Shown: positions 21,849-31,615, counted from the stretch's first letter. The stretch: DNA of 64,000 nucleotides from DATKFM01 sp963851215 (GCA_963851215.1 CAWKOG010000008.1:124001-188000); one strand, 5' to 3'. Made by a program: numbers and translations. The notes: generated from the letters alone by a model not told the origin.

Positions 21849-22271
21849 TCGTGCATCCGGACGGAAGTACAGCCGCTCGACCACGGTGATGATCAGTGCT
21901 GTCGTCCAGCCGAAGATGATCCACCCATTCATCGCTTCGAACGTCGCCAACTGGCGCCATTCGCTGCCAAGAACGATGTCGCCATATCCGACCGTCGTGA
22001 ACGTGACAGTCGAGAAATAGAGTGATTCCTCATAACTCTGCAGCACTCCCAGGGAATAGTAGAAAGTCGCCCATAGGATAACATCGATTATGATTGGAAT
22101 CATGAGGAACAGGACCCAGATCACAGTCGTGACGGTAGGTCTGCGAGCCATGATCATAGGTCGGCGCTTCTCGACCCACCGCAAAGTGCTCAACCCCGTA
22201 GACATGAACAGCGCCTGGAATGCAACAGTCGCCACGAAGAGACCGACACCCGCAGTAAGTTGTACAAGCAT
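21813..22271 (-). CDS. Two-TM ion channel with potassium selectivity filter
   Basis: 152 aa. Hydrophobic segments near residues 5-27 and 48-72 are followed by a pore loop with the filter TVGYGD (STVTFTTVGYGDIVLG, near 95) and a final TM helix with NGWIIFGWTTALIITVVE. GGAGAG lies seven bases before the ATG. No RCK or cyclic-nucleotide domain, so gating is intrinsic or by unknown partner. Convergent with and slightly overlapping the AI-2E gene. Confidence 0.88.
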   Translation of the reverse strand: MLVQLTAGVGLFVATVAFQALFMSTGLSTLRWVEKRRPMIMARRPTVTTVIWVLFLMIPIIIDVILWATFYYSLGVLQSYEESLYFSTVTFTTVGYGDIVLGSEWRQLATFEAMNGWIIFGWTTALIITVVERLYFRPDARSIDAETLHVAT

Positions 22272-22501
22272 GTGTAACTCTCCACTGGTTCGCTATCCGC
22301 CCTACCGATTGGTTTTCACCGGAGCTTGGTGCGGAAGCCACGATTTCCGAGACCTTGATGTGAGAACGTCAGTTTGACGACGATGATCCTATGTCGCTTG
22401 GTTTATCAATCTGTTTTGGCGTTAGGTGTGACGTTCGGCCACCCACTGCTTCCCTGGCACTGAAGCGATCTGCGTGTGGTGGCATATTCGAGGAGACTAA
22501 C

Positions 22502-23494
22502 ATGCAGACACGCAAGCTTGGTACTGAGGGCCTAACGGTTTCCGCGCTCGGCCTGGGTTGCATGGGGATGACGTCGACCTATGGCGCGGCCGACAAGGGT
22601 GAAGCGATCGCGACCTTGCACCGGGCGATCGAACTCGGCGTGACCTTGCTCGACACCGCCGAGGCCTATGGCCCGTACGAAAACGAGAAACTCATCGGCC
22701 AGGCCATCAAGGGCAAGCGCGACAAGGTCGTCATCGCCAGCAAGTTCGGTTGGAAGATCGATCCGAAGGCGAATCCGTACCTGGTCGGCGTCGACAGCCG
22801 GCCGGAGAATGTGAAAGCAGTGGCGGATGCCTCACTGCAGCGCCTGGGCGTCGATCACATCGATCTCTTCTATCAGCACCGGGTCGATCCGGCCGTGCCC
22901 ATCGAAGACACGGTCGGCGCCATGGCGGATCTCGTGAAGGCCGGCAAGGTGCGCTATCTCGGCCTCTGCGAGGCCGGCGTGAACAATATTCGCCGCGCGC
23001 ACAAGACGCATCCCATCTCGGCGATCCAGAGCGAGTATTCGATCTGGGAACGCAATCTGGAGGGCGACATCCTGCCGGTGCTGCGCGAGCTGGGGATCGG
23101 GCTGGTCCCCTATTGCCCACTGGGCCGCGGTTTCCTGACGGGCACGGCGAAGCGGGCCGAAGAATATGCCGACAACGACTACCGGCATCAGGATCCGCGC
23201 TTGGCGGGCGCGAACTATGACGCCAACATGCGGCTCGTCGATCGGGTGCGGGCGGTCGCCGAGGAGAAGGGGGCGACCGCAGGTCAGATCGCACTCGCCT
23301 GGCTGCTCGCGCAGGGACCAAACATCGTGCCCATCCCCGGCACGAAACGGCGCAGCTATCTGGAAGAGAACGCCAAGGCGGCAGCGATCACGCTGTCGAA
23401 GCAGGATATCAGCCGCATCTCCGACGCCGCGCCGCCGGGCCAGACCGCCGGCCCTCGCTATGGCGAACGCATGATGGGCCTTATCGATAGGTAG
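22502..23494 (+). CDS. Aldo/keto reductase (AKR13/YakC type)
   Basis: 330 aa. The TIM barrel begins MQTRKLGTEGLTVSALGLGC; the catalytic tetrad can be seen as Asp (in LLDTAEAYGP), Tyr (same segment), Lys (IASKFG) and His (YQHRVD). The C-terminal NADPH-binding segment is IPGTKRRSYLEENAKA. GAGGAG precedes the ATG. Its substrate is unknown. NYN-domain gene follows at 63 bases and could be co-transcribed. Confidence 0.9.
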   Translation: MQTRKLGTEGLTVSALGLGCMGMTSTYGAADKGEAIATLHRAIELGVTLLDTAEAYGPYENEKLIGQAIKGKRDKVVIASKFGWKIDPKANPYLVGVDSRPENVKAVADASLQRLGVDHIDLFYQHRVDPAVPIEDTVGAMADLVKAGKVRYLGLCEAGVNNIRRAHKTHPISAIQSEYSIWERNLEGDILPVLRELGIGLVPYCPLGRGFLTGTAKRAEEYADNDYRHQDPRLAGANYDANMRLVDRVRAVAEEKGATAGQIALAWLLAQGPNIVPIPGTKRRSYLEENAKAAAITLSKQDISRISDAAPPGQTAGPRYGERMMGLIDR

Positions 23495-23556
23495 TGCTAC
23501 CGTGTCGCGCGGCTGAATGTCTGGCCCTCAAATCCAGACACCTCCGGAGTTGTCTC

Positions 23557-24312
23557 ATGCCCGCCGAAACCCGTTCCGCCCGCCTTGCCGTGCTCATCGA
23601 TGCCGACAACACCTCGCCGCGCATTGTGGCCGGGCTGTTCGATGAGGTGGCGAAGATCGGCGAGGCGAGCGTGCGGCGGATCTATGGGGATTTCTCGAGC
23701 ACGCGGCTGAAATCCTGGGCCGAGGTTCTCGCCCGGTACGCCATCCTCCCGCACCAGAATTTCGCCAATACTATCGGCAAGAATGCGTCCGACATCGCGC
23801 TGGTGATCGACGCCATGGACCTTGTCTATAGCGGGCGCATGGACGGCTTCTGCCTGGTGTCGTCGGACAGCGACTTCACGCGGCTGGCCTCGCGCATCCG
23901 GGAGCAGGGCATCGATGTCTATGGCTTCGGCGAGCAGAAGACGCCCGAGAGCTTCCGCCAGGCCTGCCACCGGTTCATCTATACCGAGAACCTGCTGCCG
24001 GACGCGGCGGCGGCAGGGCGCGATGCGGCGCCGGGGGCAAAGGTTTCCAAGCAGTCGCCCAGTGCGGCGGTGCCGCTGCTGCGTAAGGCCCTCGACCAGA
24101 TGGAAGACGATGACGGCTGGGTGCATCTGGGCGGCGTCGGCGCGCAGCTGCTGAAGCTGGCGCCGGATTTCGATCCCCGCACCTATGGCGTGGCGAAGCT
24201 GGCCGACCTGGTGAAGAAGTCGGGGGCGTTCGAGATCGACAGGTCGTCAGGGCGGGCGGTGCATATCCGGCTGAAGCCGGCGGCGGGGAAGGAAGTGGCG
24301 GGGAAGAAGTAG
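23557..24312 (+). CDS. NYN-domain (PIN-like) nuclease with OST-HTH/LOTUS domain
   Basis: 251 aa. The N-terminal NYN domain (~8-150) has the acidic active site: LIDADNTSP, KNASDIALVIDAMDLVY and LVSSDSDFTRLASRIREQG. The C-terminal 75 residues (VHLGGVGAQLLKLAPDFDPR) match the OST-HTH RNA-binding domain. This two-domain design is shared by bacterial LabA-like proteins and eukaryotic MARF1; it probably cleaves or binds structured RNA. Whether it cleaves is not shown by sequence alone. ATG at 23557 is chosen because the domain begins 10 residues later. Confidence 0.88.
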   Translation: MPAETRSARLAVLIDADNTSPRIVAGLFDEVAKIGEASVRRIYGDFSSTRLKSWAEVLARYAILPHQNFANTIGKNASDIALVIDAMDLVYSGRMDGFCLVSSDSDFTRLASRIREQGIDVYGFGEQKTPESFRQACHRFIYTENLLPDAAAAGRDAAPGAKVSKQSPSAAVPLLRKALDQMEDDDGWVHLGGVGAQLLKLAPDFDPRTYGVAKLADLVKKSGAFEIDRSSGRAVHIRLKPAAGKEVAGKK

Positions 24313-24330
24313 CAAAAGCTACAACACACG

Positions 24331-24377
24331 TTGTCATCCCGAAAACCGAGCGTCCGCGAGGTTATCCGGGATGACAA
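24331..24377. repeat. Inverted repeat between convergent genes
   Basis: TTGTCATCCCG (24331-24341) and CGGGATGACAA (24367-24377) form a perfect 11-base stem around a 25-base loop. It lies between two converging genes, so it can end transcription from both sides. Similar GTCATCCCGG repeats are dispersed in many alphaproteobacterial genomes, so this may be one copy of a family. Confidence 0.7.
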
Positions 24378-24408
24378 GTTTTGGTGCGTGTCTCGGAGGC
24401 GCGCGTCC

Positions 24409-25666
24409 CTAATACCGCTCCAAGCTAAACCCGCTCACATCGATATCCGGCGCCTTGTCCGTGACCATATCCGCCACGATGCGCCCGGCGCCGCAGGCCA
24501 TGGTCCAGCCCATATGGCCGTGGCCGCTGTTGATCCAGAGGTTGCGGTAGCGGGACGGGCTCATGATCGGCGGGCCGTCGGGAGTCATGGGGCGGAGGCA
24601 GGCCCAGTAGTCCGGGCGCTCGAAGGCGCCGCCGTCGGGGAACAGCTCGCGGGCCACATGCTGCATGACCGAAAAATCCTTGGCCTCGTAGTCGGTGTCG
24701 TAGCCGGCGAAATCGGCGGTGGCGGTCAGGCGCAGACGGTCGCCGAGGCGCGAATAGGCGACGAGGTTGCCCTCATCGACGCCGCCCATGACCGGCGCGC
24801 CCTTGTGGCCGTCGATGGGGATGGTGAGGGAGTAGCCCTTCACCGGATAGATCGGCAGCTTCACGCCGATCTTGCGGGCGAGCAGGGGGCTGTAGCTGCC
24901 GAGCGCCAGCACATAGCGGTCGCCGCTGACCGCACCCTTGTCGGTGACCAGGCCGATGATTTGATCGCCGTGGGACTCGATGCTGCGGATCGGTGCGGTC
25001 GAGCTCGAAGGTGACGCCGCGCGCCCGGCACATCTCCGCCAGACGCTCAGTGAAAACCAGGGCGTCGCCGCTCTGATCCTTCGGGGAATGCAGGGCGCCG
25101 GCCAGCTTATCCTTCATGTGGGCGAGTGCCGGCTCCATCTGGATGCAGGCATCCATGCTGATGGCGCGCACGCCCGCGCCGTGATCGTTGAGCACGGCCA
25201 TGTTGGCGACGCCGGTCTGGTAGTGTGACCGCGTCGCGGAACAAAAACAGGCAGCCCTTGTTCGTCTCCTCATGATAGGCGAGGCCGGTATCGCGGCGCA
25301 GCGCGTCGAGCAGGCCCAGGCTGTAGAGGCAGAGCTTCAGCTTGACGATCGGTGTTGTGCCGGTTGCGCTCTGCCGTGCAGTTGGCGAGGAAGCGCAGGC
25401 TCCAGCTCCACATGCGCGGGATCCGCGCGCAGGTGAAAGCGCAGCGCGGTGTCGCTGCGGTAGAGGGACTTCAGCAGGATCCAGGGCGCCCGGGGCGAGG
25501 CCCAGGCATAGGCATGGCCGGGCGAGATCAGGCCGGCATTGGCGAAGCTGGTTTCCCGCGCCACCGAATCGCGGCGGTCCACGACCGTGACCTCATGGCC
25601 GGACTCGGCTAGATACCAGGCGGTGGCCACGCCGATGACGCCGGCGCCGAGGATGACGATTTTCAT
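24409..25666 (-). CDS. dadA: D-amino-acid dehydrogenase DadA-like (four frameshifts)
   Basis: About 417 aa, the standard DadA length, once four extra bases (near 25425, 25355, 25215 and 24985) are removed. The FAD-binding N-terminus is MKIVILGAGVIGVATAWYLA. Conserved blocks follow: ETSFANAGLISPGHAYAWAS, SHYQTGVANMAVL, and at the C-terminus NLWINSGHGHMGWTMACG with GAGRIVADM. It oxidises D-amino acids at the membrane and passes electrons to quinone. It is monocistronic here and no alanine racemase is next to it. Confidence 0.87.
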
Positions 25667-25875
25667 GGTTAGCGGCCGGTATTCAGATGCTGGTTGAAGC
25701 GGATGAGGGCGAAATTATCAGGCCGGTGCAATAGCATGCCGCCGCAAGCTCGACAAACAGCGCGGTGCGGCCGGCCTGCCCCGGAGAGGTCCGGGCGAGG
25801 TCACGGGTTTGCCATAATCCGCCACTACCTCTGCCGGACACGGGACGGAAGCGGAACCGAATCAGGAGAGCTGCG

Positions 25876-26355
25876 ATGAACCTCAGCCACAGCAATGACC
25901 GGCGCGCGCTGCGCCTGACCTTGGCGGCGGTGAGTCTGGCGGCGTTTGCCGCGGCGCCGCTGCCGGCAAAGTCCCAGGACAGCACGGGTGGCTATCTCAA
26001 CGCCCAGGACACGATGTCCTGCGTCTGCTGGGATAATGCACTGGTGCAGACGGACGCCGAACTCAACGGTCCGGAAATCGGTGCCTTGCGGGATGAATTC
26101 AACCGCGTGGACGAATTGCTGCGCACGGCCCATGCCAACTTGGACACGAACGATCAGGCGGAGGTGGACAGCGTGGCACGCATCTCCGAGCGGCACACCA
26201 TGCTGAAGCAGCAACTCGATCAGGCAGAATTCCCGCTGCTGCGGCGCAAGACGGTACTGGCGACGGAATACAACAAGATCTGCGCCGGCAAGAAGATGCT
26301 GGTCATGAACGTCGACGCCGCCCATGCCAATCCGCAGTGTCCGGCGATACCCTGA
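25876..26355 (+). CDS. Secreted protein of unknown function
   Basis: 159 aa, intact. CAGGAG precedes the ATG. The Sec signal peptide (residues 1-33) ends AKSQDS. A CVCWD motif near residue 50 and a Cys at about 139 and 154 are the only cysteines; CVC suggests a possible metal site. The rest is helical (RISERHTMLKQQLDQAEFPL). No family recognised. Convergent with the ACT-domain gene, stops 10 bases apart. Confidence 0.7.
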   Translation: MNLSHSNDRRALRLTLAAVSLAAFAAAPLPAKSQDSTGGYLNAQDTMSCVCWDNALVQTDAELNGPEIGALRDEFNRVDELLRTAHANLDTNDQAEVDSVARISERHTMLKQQLDQAEFPLLRRKTVLATEYNKICAGKKMLVMNVDAAHANPQCPAIP

Positions 26356-26365
26356 GGGTTGCGGC

Positions 26366-26899
26366 CTAGCCCTTCGCCGTCGCGTCCCATTTGCAGGTGA
26401 GGCTCATCTGCGCCGCCGTGTTGGCGACAGTGGCGAGGCAGGCTTGTTCCTTGTCCTTTGGAATTGAAACGGCGATGCGCGTGGCGTAGCGGGCGCCGCT
26501 GGCGCCGGGGATGCGCTCGGAATTGAGCCGCACGATGTTGGCCCCGTAGTCGCCGAATACTTCGCTGAGCCGGGCGATCAAGCCCGGGCTGTCGTCGCCG
26601 ATGATCTCGATGCGGTGGGTGATCTTGCCAGAGGGCGCATGGGTTGCCTGGAACGAGAAGGGCGACACCGTCAGCTTGGCGTTCTCCAGCTCCGGCAGTT
26701 CCAAGAGCTCGCTTTCCACCTCGCCGAGGGAAACATCGTCGGGGATCTCGCAGAGCGTGGTGAATTCCGCGCCGGTGCCCAGCACCGCGAAGGTCGTATC
26801 GCCGAGATTGATGCCCAAATCGAACATGCGGCTCGTAATCGCCGCAACCAGCCCGGTGCGGTCCTCGCAAATGATGGATACCAGCGCGCTCTTGCCCAT
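26366..26899 (-). CDS. Tandem ACT-domain protein, GcvR-like
   Basis: 177 aa, two ACT domains (~5-78 and ~92-168). The first begins SALVSIICEDRTGLVAAITS, the second HRIEIIGDDSPGLIARLSEV, the typical glycine-cleavage repressor GcvR layout. No DNA-binding domain; GcvR acts by binding the activator GcvA in enteric bacteria. In alphaproteobacteria the partner is unknown. The start at 26899 is chosen because domain homology begins there. Confidence 0.85.
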   Translation of the reverse strand: MGKSALVSIICEDRTGLVAAITSRMFDLGINLGDTTFAVLGTGAEFTTLCEIPDDVSLGEVESELLELPELENAKLTVSPFSFQATHAPSGKITHRIEIIGDDSPGLIARLSEVFGDYGANIVRLNSERIPGASGARYATRIAVSIPKDKEQACLATVANTAAQMSLTCKWDATAKG

Positions 26900-27082
26900 G
26901 GGCTGCCCCCGAAATTCTTCCCGGCGTTTTCTATAGTCCGCGCCGTCGCCGCTGCGCAACGCCTTATGGTTAACGGTCGGCGCGGCAGCGAATGCCCCGA
27001 GTTTGCGCCGGATTCCGGCCGATCGCCGCCACAATCCGGTCTCAGTGTGGTTCGAACGCAACCTAACCGGGAGGGTCAATCC

Positions 27083-28762
27083 ATGCATTGCCGCAATCAT
27101 GCGCTGGCGTTCGGTACCGTTTGTCTGGGCCTGCTATTCCTGCCAGGCGGCGAAATCCGCGCCGCCGATCTCAGCGTCCGAGCACCCGTGGGCGCGGTGA
27201 CGGTGTTCCCCGACCGCGCCGAAGTGACGCGGGTGATCGAGGCGACGGTACCGGCGGGCGCCACCACGCTGGTGCTGGAAGGGCTGCCGGCGTCGCTGCT
27301 GCCGGATTCCGTGCGCGTGAGCGGCAAGGCCGGCGACCGGATCGCCATCGGTTCGGTGGAGACCAAGCCGCTATACCAGGAGGCGGCGGTGCATGAGACC
27401 GAGCGGCGCCTGCTGGCCGACATCGAGGCATTGAACGACCGGCGCCGGGCCTTGAGCGACAAGATTCAGGCGCTGCAGGTGCAGGTGGATTTCATCGCCT
27501 CCATCGGCCGCGAGATGCCGGCGGCGGCGAATGAGGAGATCGTCAGAGGCAGCATGGACCCGGCCAAGTGGCAGGAGGCCTGGAAGGCCCTGAGCCTGGG
27601 CACTGCAGAGGCGCGGGACGGCATGCGCCTGGCAGAGATCGAGATGCGCGGCATCGACGCCGAAGTGGCGAAGAAGTCGGCCGAGCTTGCGCAGGTGCAG
27701 ACCGGCCAGACAGCGACCATGGTGGCGCGGGTAAATATCGACGCACAGCAGGGCACGACGGTGAAGCTGGAGTTCAGCTACCAGCTCGGTGATGCCTGGT
27801 GGTGGCCGGTCTATGACGCGCGCCTCAATACCGAGTCCGGCAAGATCGATCTGGTCCAACTCGCGCAGGTGCAGCAGCGCACGGGCGAGGACTGGTCTAA
27901 CATCAAGCTGACGCTGTCCACGGCGCGGCCCTCTGCGGGTGCCGCGTTGCCGGATCTGCAGACCTGGTTCCTGCTGACAGCCGAGGAGTTCAAGGACAAG
28001 CTGGCGAAGACCGGGCAGAACAGCCTGGACGATCTGGCCGCGGTGCAGGAACAATATGCGCCCGCCAGCCCGGTCACCGGCGGCGAGGTAGATGGCCGCC
28101 GGGATGCGGAACTGCTGCGCGCCAATCTGGTGGCGACCGAATTTGCCGCGCAATACAGCATTCCCGGAACGGCGAACGTGCCGTCGGACGATTCCGCGCA
28201 TAAGTTTGTCATCGCGGACCACAGCATGCACAGCAAGCTGGCGGTGCGCACAGTGCCGAAGATCACGCCGATCGCGCATCTGTTCGCCACCTTCAAGTAT
28301 GACGGCAAGGATCCGCTGCTGCCGGGCAGCGTGTCGCTGTTCCGCGATGGCGCCTTCATCGGCACCAGCAGCATGGCGCTGCTGCGGCCGCAGGAGGAGC
28401 GGGCGATGGGCTTCGGCGTCGACGACAAGGTGAGCGTCGACTACTGGCTCGAGGATGGCGGACAGTCGACCGAAGGCGTCTTCACCAGCAACCGCCGCAT
28501 CGAGCGCAAATACCGCATCGAGATCGACAACTATCACAGCCAGCCGATCGAGATCACCGTCCTCGACCAGCTACCGGTGCCGCAGGACGAGCGGATCGAG
28601 GTGGAGCTTCTGCGTAGCACCACGGAGCCAACCAAGAAGAACTGGGAAGATCGCCAGGGCGTGCTGGCCTGGGCCGGCGAGTTCAAGCCGGACGAGCACA
28701 AGGCGATCACCTTCGGGTATGCGGTGACCTATCCCGAGGATATGCCAGTGCCGGCGCTGTAG
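27083..28762 (+). CDS. MuiA-like (mucoidy inhibitor) DUF4139 protein
   Basis: 559 aa, intact. A signal peptide ends at AAD (residue 29). The N-terminal DUF4140 domain starts VTVFPDRAEVTRVIEATVPA. A helical coiled-coil region (~100-215) precedes the C-terminal DUF4139 domain, recognised by WWWPVYDARLNTESGKIDLVQ-type sequence and the ending EITVLDQLPVPQDERIEVEL. In Gammaproteobacteria MuiA homologues affect capsule production; here the function is unknown. GGGAGG precedes the ATG. Confidence 0.85.
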   Translation: MHCRNHALAFGTVCLGLLFLPGGEIRAADLSVRAPVGAVTVFPDRAEVTRVIEATVPAGATTLVLEGLPASLLPDSVRVSGKAGDRIAIGSVETKPLYQEAAVHETERRLLADIEALNDRRRALSDKIQALQVQVDFIASIGREMPAAANEEIVRGSMDPAKWQEAWKALSLGTAEARDGMRLAEIEMRGIDAEVAKKSAELAQVQTGQTATMVARVNIDAQQGTTVKLEFSYQLGDAWWWPVYDARLNTESGKIDLVQLAQVQQRTGEDWSNIKLTLSTARPSAGAALPDLQTWFLLTAEEFKDKLAKTGQNSLDDLAAVQEQYAPASPVTGGEVDGRRDAELLRANLVATEFAAQYSIPGTANVPSDDSAHKFVIADHSMHSKLAVRTVPKITPIAHLFATFKYDGKDPLLPGSVSLFRDGAFIGTSSMALLRPQEERAMGFGVDDKVSVDYWLEDGGQSTEGVFTSNRRIERKYRIEIDNYHSQPIEITVLDQLPVPQDERIEVELLRSTTEPTKKNWEDRQGVLAWAGEFKPDEHKAITFGYAVTYPEDMPVPAL

Positions 28763-28842
28763 GGTGTGAACGCACTGATTTGGATAGACGGTGCGAGCGC
28801 CCCCTCCTGACCGAGATCGTCATCACCTTCGGCGTGCTGCAA

Positions 28843-28868
28843 CCCTCCCCCGCGGATGCGGGGGAGGG
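28843..28868. repeat. GC-rich perfect hairpin
   Basis: CCCTCCCCCGC (28843-28853) and GCGGGGGAGGG (28858-28868) form an 11-base stem with a GGAT loop. It lacks a T-run. It sits in the gap between the convergent MuiA-like and FAD oxidoreductase genes. This form of hairpin is widespread as a dispersed repeat in alphaproteobacteria, so it may be one copy rather than a gene-specific terminator. Confidence 0.65.
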
Positions 28869-28930
28869 GATGTCGCGCACATGCGTGCGCTGATGCAGAG
28901 CGCCGATTGGGAGGGCGCTAACGCACCAAT

Positions 28931-30106
28931 CTAAACGACGTTGATCTCCCGCAGCGGTTCGTTGCGCAGGATGCGCTCATATCCGAAACGCTTCAGGTCG
29001 ATGCTCTTGTAAGCCCCGTGGACGATCAGCTCGGCGGTGGCGCGGCCGACGGCGGGGGATTGCTGCAGGCCATGGCCGCTGAAACCGTTGCAGAAGTAGA
29101 AATTGCCGATCTCCGGATGAGGTCCGAGGATCGCGTTCTGGTCCAGCGTGTTGTAATCGTAATGCCCAGCCCAGGCGCGTGTCAGCTTGATTGCCTCGAA
29201 AGCCGGCACCCGGGTGGCGATAGTCGGCCAGATCAGATCTTCATAGAAGCTGTAGTCGATCTCGAAATCGGTGCAATCGGGATCGGCAGACTCTTCCGGC
29301 GAGACGCCGCATATATAACTGGCGCCCTCCGGCCGGAACCAGACGCCATTGGGCTCGATGGTCAGGGGCACGCGGCCAAGCTGTTCCCGGCAATCGAAGA
29401 CATAAACCAGGCGCTTCCGTGGGCGCACCGGCAGATCGATGCCGGCGGTCGCCGCGATCTCCCGCGCACGATAGCCGGAGGAGTTCACGATGGCGCCGCA
29501 AGCAATTTCGCCATTGTCCTTGGTCGTCACGGCGGTCATGCGATTGCCGTCGCGCTTCAACGCCGTGGCCGTGTCCGCAAGATAGGTCACGTCCAGCGCG
29601 CGGGCCTTGCGGCGGAAGGCCTGCAGCAAGCCATACGGATCGGTCCAGCCTTCATTGCTGAGACCATAGCAGCCACCGGCCAGATCGTCGGTGTTGATCC
29701 AGGGAAAGCGCGCTCGAATTTCGTCGGGCGACAGCAATACGTTGTTGGCGCCGAGCGATTTCTGGATCTCATGATTGCCCCGCAGAATATCCATGCCGGC
29801 ACCGCTGGCCAGGAACAGGTAGCCGTTCTCGACAAATGGAATCAGCGGTGCATCGTCGTCCACCGCCAGATACTCGCCCGCCTTCTTGATGAAGTCGGCA
29901 GCGAACTGGCCCATGCGGATGTTCTCGGGCGTGGAGAATTGCTGACGGATGCCGCCGGCGGCGCGGGGCGTGGCCGCATCGGCATAGGTGGGATCGCGCT
30001 CCACCACCAGCACGGAACCTGGAAAGTTGAGCCAGCCCTTGAGGAAGTAGGCGACGGAACTGCCCATCACCCCGCCGCCGACGATGACGACGTCGTAGCC
30101 CTGCAT
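28931..30106 (-). CDS. FAD-dependent amine/amino-acid oxidoreductase (DAO family)
   Basis: 391 aa. ATG at 30106 is used because the FAD-binding signature, DVVIVGGGVMGSSVAYFL, begins three residues later. The GD-like FAD contact GGIRQQFSTPENIRMGQ and the C-terminal FCNGFSGHGLQQSPAVGRAT are those of the sarcosine oxidase / dimethylglycine dehydrogenase-type DAO family. It likely oxidises an N-methylated or secondary amine. The SMP-30 gene upstream ends 12 bases away and the GcvT fusion lies 1.6 kb away, so a common catabolic role is likely. Confidence 0.88.
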   Translation of the reverse strand: MQGYDVVIVGGGVMGSSVAYFLKGWLNFPGSVLVVERDPTYADAATPRAAGGIRQQFSTPENIRMGQFAADFIKKAGEYLAVDDDAPLIPFVENGYLFLASGAGMDILRGNHEIQKSLGANNVLLSPDEIRARFPWINTDDLAGGCYGLSNEGWTDPYGLLQAFRRKARALDVTYLADTATALKRDGNRMTAVTTKDNGEIACGAIVNSSGYRAREIAATAGIDLPVRPRKRLVYVFDCREQLGRVPLTIEPNGVWFRPEGASYICGVSPEESADPDCTDFEIDYSFYEDLIWPTIATRVPAFEAIKLTRAWAGHYDYNTLDQNAILGPHPEIGNFYFCNGFSGHGLQQSPAVGRATAELIVHGAYKSIDLKRFGYERILRNEPLREINVV

Positions 30107-30117
30107 GATGGGCCGCC

Positions 30118-31002
30118 CTATCCCGCGAAGGCCGGCTCGGGCAGGCCGCGCACGCCCGGCTTGCAGGCGAACAGGCTGCCGGACAGTGGCGCCTTCGCGA
30201 GCTGCTCGTCGGTGAGGCCGGTGGTCGCCGTGGTGATGTAGAGGGTGTCGAGATTCTCGCCGCCGAAAGCAACCGAGGTTACTCGCGGCACCGGCAGCAT
30301 GATCTCCCGGTCGACGCTGCCGTCGGGCGCATGGCGCACCACGCGGCCGCCATCCCAGCGAGCGCTCCAGAGATAGCCCTCGGCATCGACTGTCATGCCG
30401 TCGGGCATGCCGGTCTCGACCGTGGTCCGGGCGAAGGGCTGCTTCGGCCCGACCTTGCCGGTCGCGGGGTCGATGGTCAGGCGGAAGATGGCGCGGCCGT
30501 TGCTGTCGGCCAGATAGGCGATGCGGCCATCGGGGCTGAAGGCCGGGCCGTTGGAGCAGATCAGGGAGTCGGCGACCTTCGTGACCTGCAACTTCTTGTC
30601 GATGACGTAGTGGTTGCCGCTGGGATGGGTTTCCCGTTTGTCGAGAGACCCGGTCCAGAGCCGCCCCTGGCGATCGCATTTGGCGTCGTTGAGCATGTTA
30701 TCAGGCTGATCCGGTTCCGGATTGACCAGCGGTTGCAACCGGCCGGTGGCGAGGTCCAGGGCGGAGACTCCGTCTTCACGGACGACGATCCAGCCACCCT
30801 TTTGCCGCTGCACCATGCCGCTGACATAGCTGCCCAGGTCCGCTCTTAAGGCGCTATTCTTGCCGGTCGCGGGATCGAACCGATAGACGGCGGGCTTCAT
30901 CAGATCGAGCCAATAGAGGCGTTTTTCCGAAGGAATCCAAAGGGGATTTTCGCCGAGAAGCGTGGGGATCTCGACGATGCATTCGGGCGTGGGCGAGTTC
31001 AT
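30118..31002 (-). CDS. SMP-30/gluconolactonase/LRE family protein
   Basis: 294 aa, a six-bladed propeller. The metal ligands are seen as Glu in ECIVEIPTLLGENPLW, Asn in CSNGPAFSPDG and Asp in AEGYLWSARWDGGRVVRH. Members hydrolyse lactones such as gluconolactone. ATG at 31002 is used as the family starts just before this Glu. The next gene on this strand (FAD oxidoreductase) starts 12 bases beyond its stop, so they form an operon. Confidence 0.88.
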   Translation of the reverse strand: MNSPTPECIVEIPTLLGENPLWIPSEKRLYWLDLMKPAVYRFDPATGKNSALRADLGSYVSGMVQRQKGGWIVVREDGVSALDLATGRLQPLVNPEPDQPDNMLNDAKCDRQGRLWTGSLDKRETHPSGNHYVIDKKLQVTKVADSLICSNGPAFSPDGRIAYLADSNGRAIFRLTIDPATGKVGPKQPFARTTVETGMPDGMTVDAEGYLWSARWDGGRVVRHAPDGSVDREIMLPVPRVTSVAFGGENLDTLYITTATTGLTDEQLAKAPLSGSLFACKPGVRGLPEPAFAG

Positions 31003-31105
31003 GGGGGCCTGTTTTGGGAGAATGGGGGCCGAGAATGATTGCTGTGGCACTCGGGCAGGAAAACGCCCTATGCTTGCTGTTACGCAGCGGTAACGAGAGG
31101 AGGCC

Positions 31106-31615
31106 ATGAGCCGCGCCTTTGTCAAGGAGTCCGACGGCGACCAGCCGGGCGACGAACTGCCCGAGCGGCCCCAGAGTCCTCACCCGAACTACGTGACTGC
31201 TTCGGGCTTGCGGGCGCTGCAGGAGCAGCATGCCAAATTGCTGGAGGAGAAGCGCCACCTGACCGAGGGCGGTGAGCCCGAGATGCTGGACAAGGAGCAC
31301 CTGAAGCTTGTCGAGCGCGACATGCGCTATTTCAAGGAGCGCATCGAGCGGGCGGTGTTGATCGATCCCGCCAGCCAGCCGGCGGACAAGGTGGGCTTTG
31401 GCGCGCAGGTGGAATGCGTCGACGACAATGACGAAAAGCACAAATTTCGCATCGTGGGAGAGGACGAAGCCGATCCCAAGCAGGGCCGCATCAGCTGGGT
31501 GTCGCCGCTGGCCAAGACGCTGAATGGCGCGTCTGTCGGCGATACCGTGACGTGGAAGCGGCCGACGGGCGATCTGGGCCTTGAAATCCTCAGCCTGAAA
31601 TATCCCAAGGACTGA
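31106..31615 (+). CDS. GreA/GreB family transcription elongation factor
   Basis: 169 aa. A coiled-coil N-terminus (YVTASGLRALQEQHAKLLEE, ~40-100) carries the acidic residues at the tip, followed by the FKBP-like C-terminal domain (~105-168) with FRIVGEDEADPKQGRISWVS and ALNG-like KTLNGASVGDTV. The Gre factor rescues backtracked RNA polymerase. The first 30 residues are an unusual charged extension. GAGAGG precedes the ATG. It is divergent from SMP-30. Confidence 0.87.
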   Translation: MSRAFVKESDGDQPGDELPERPQSPHPNYVTASGLRALQEQHAKLLEEKRHLTEGGEPEMLDKEHLKLVERDMRYFKERIERAVLIDPASQPADKVGFGAQVECVDDNDEKHKFRIVGEDEADPKQGRISWVSPLAKTLNGASVGDTVTWKRPTGDLGLEILSLKYPKD

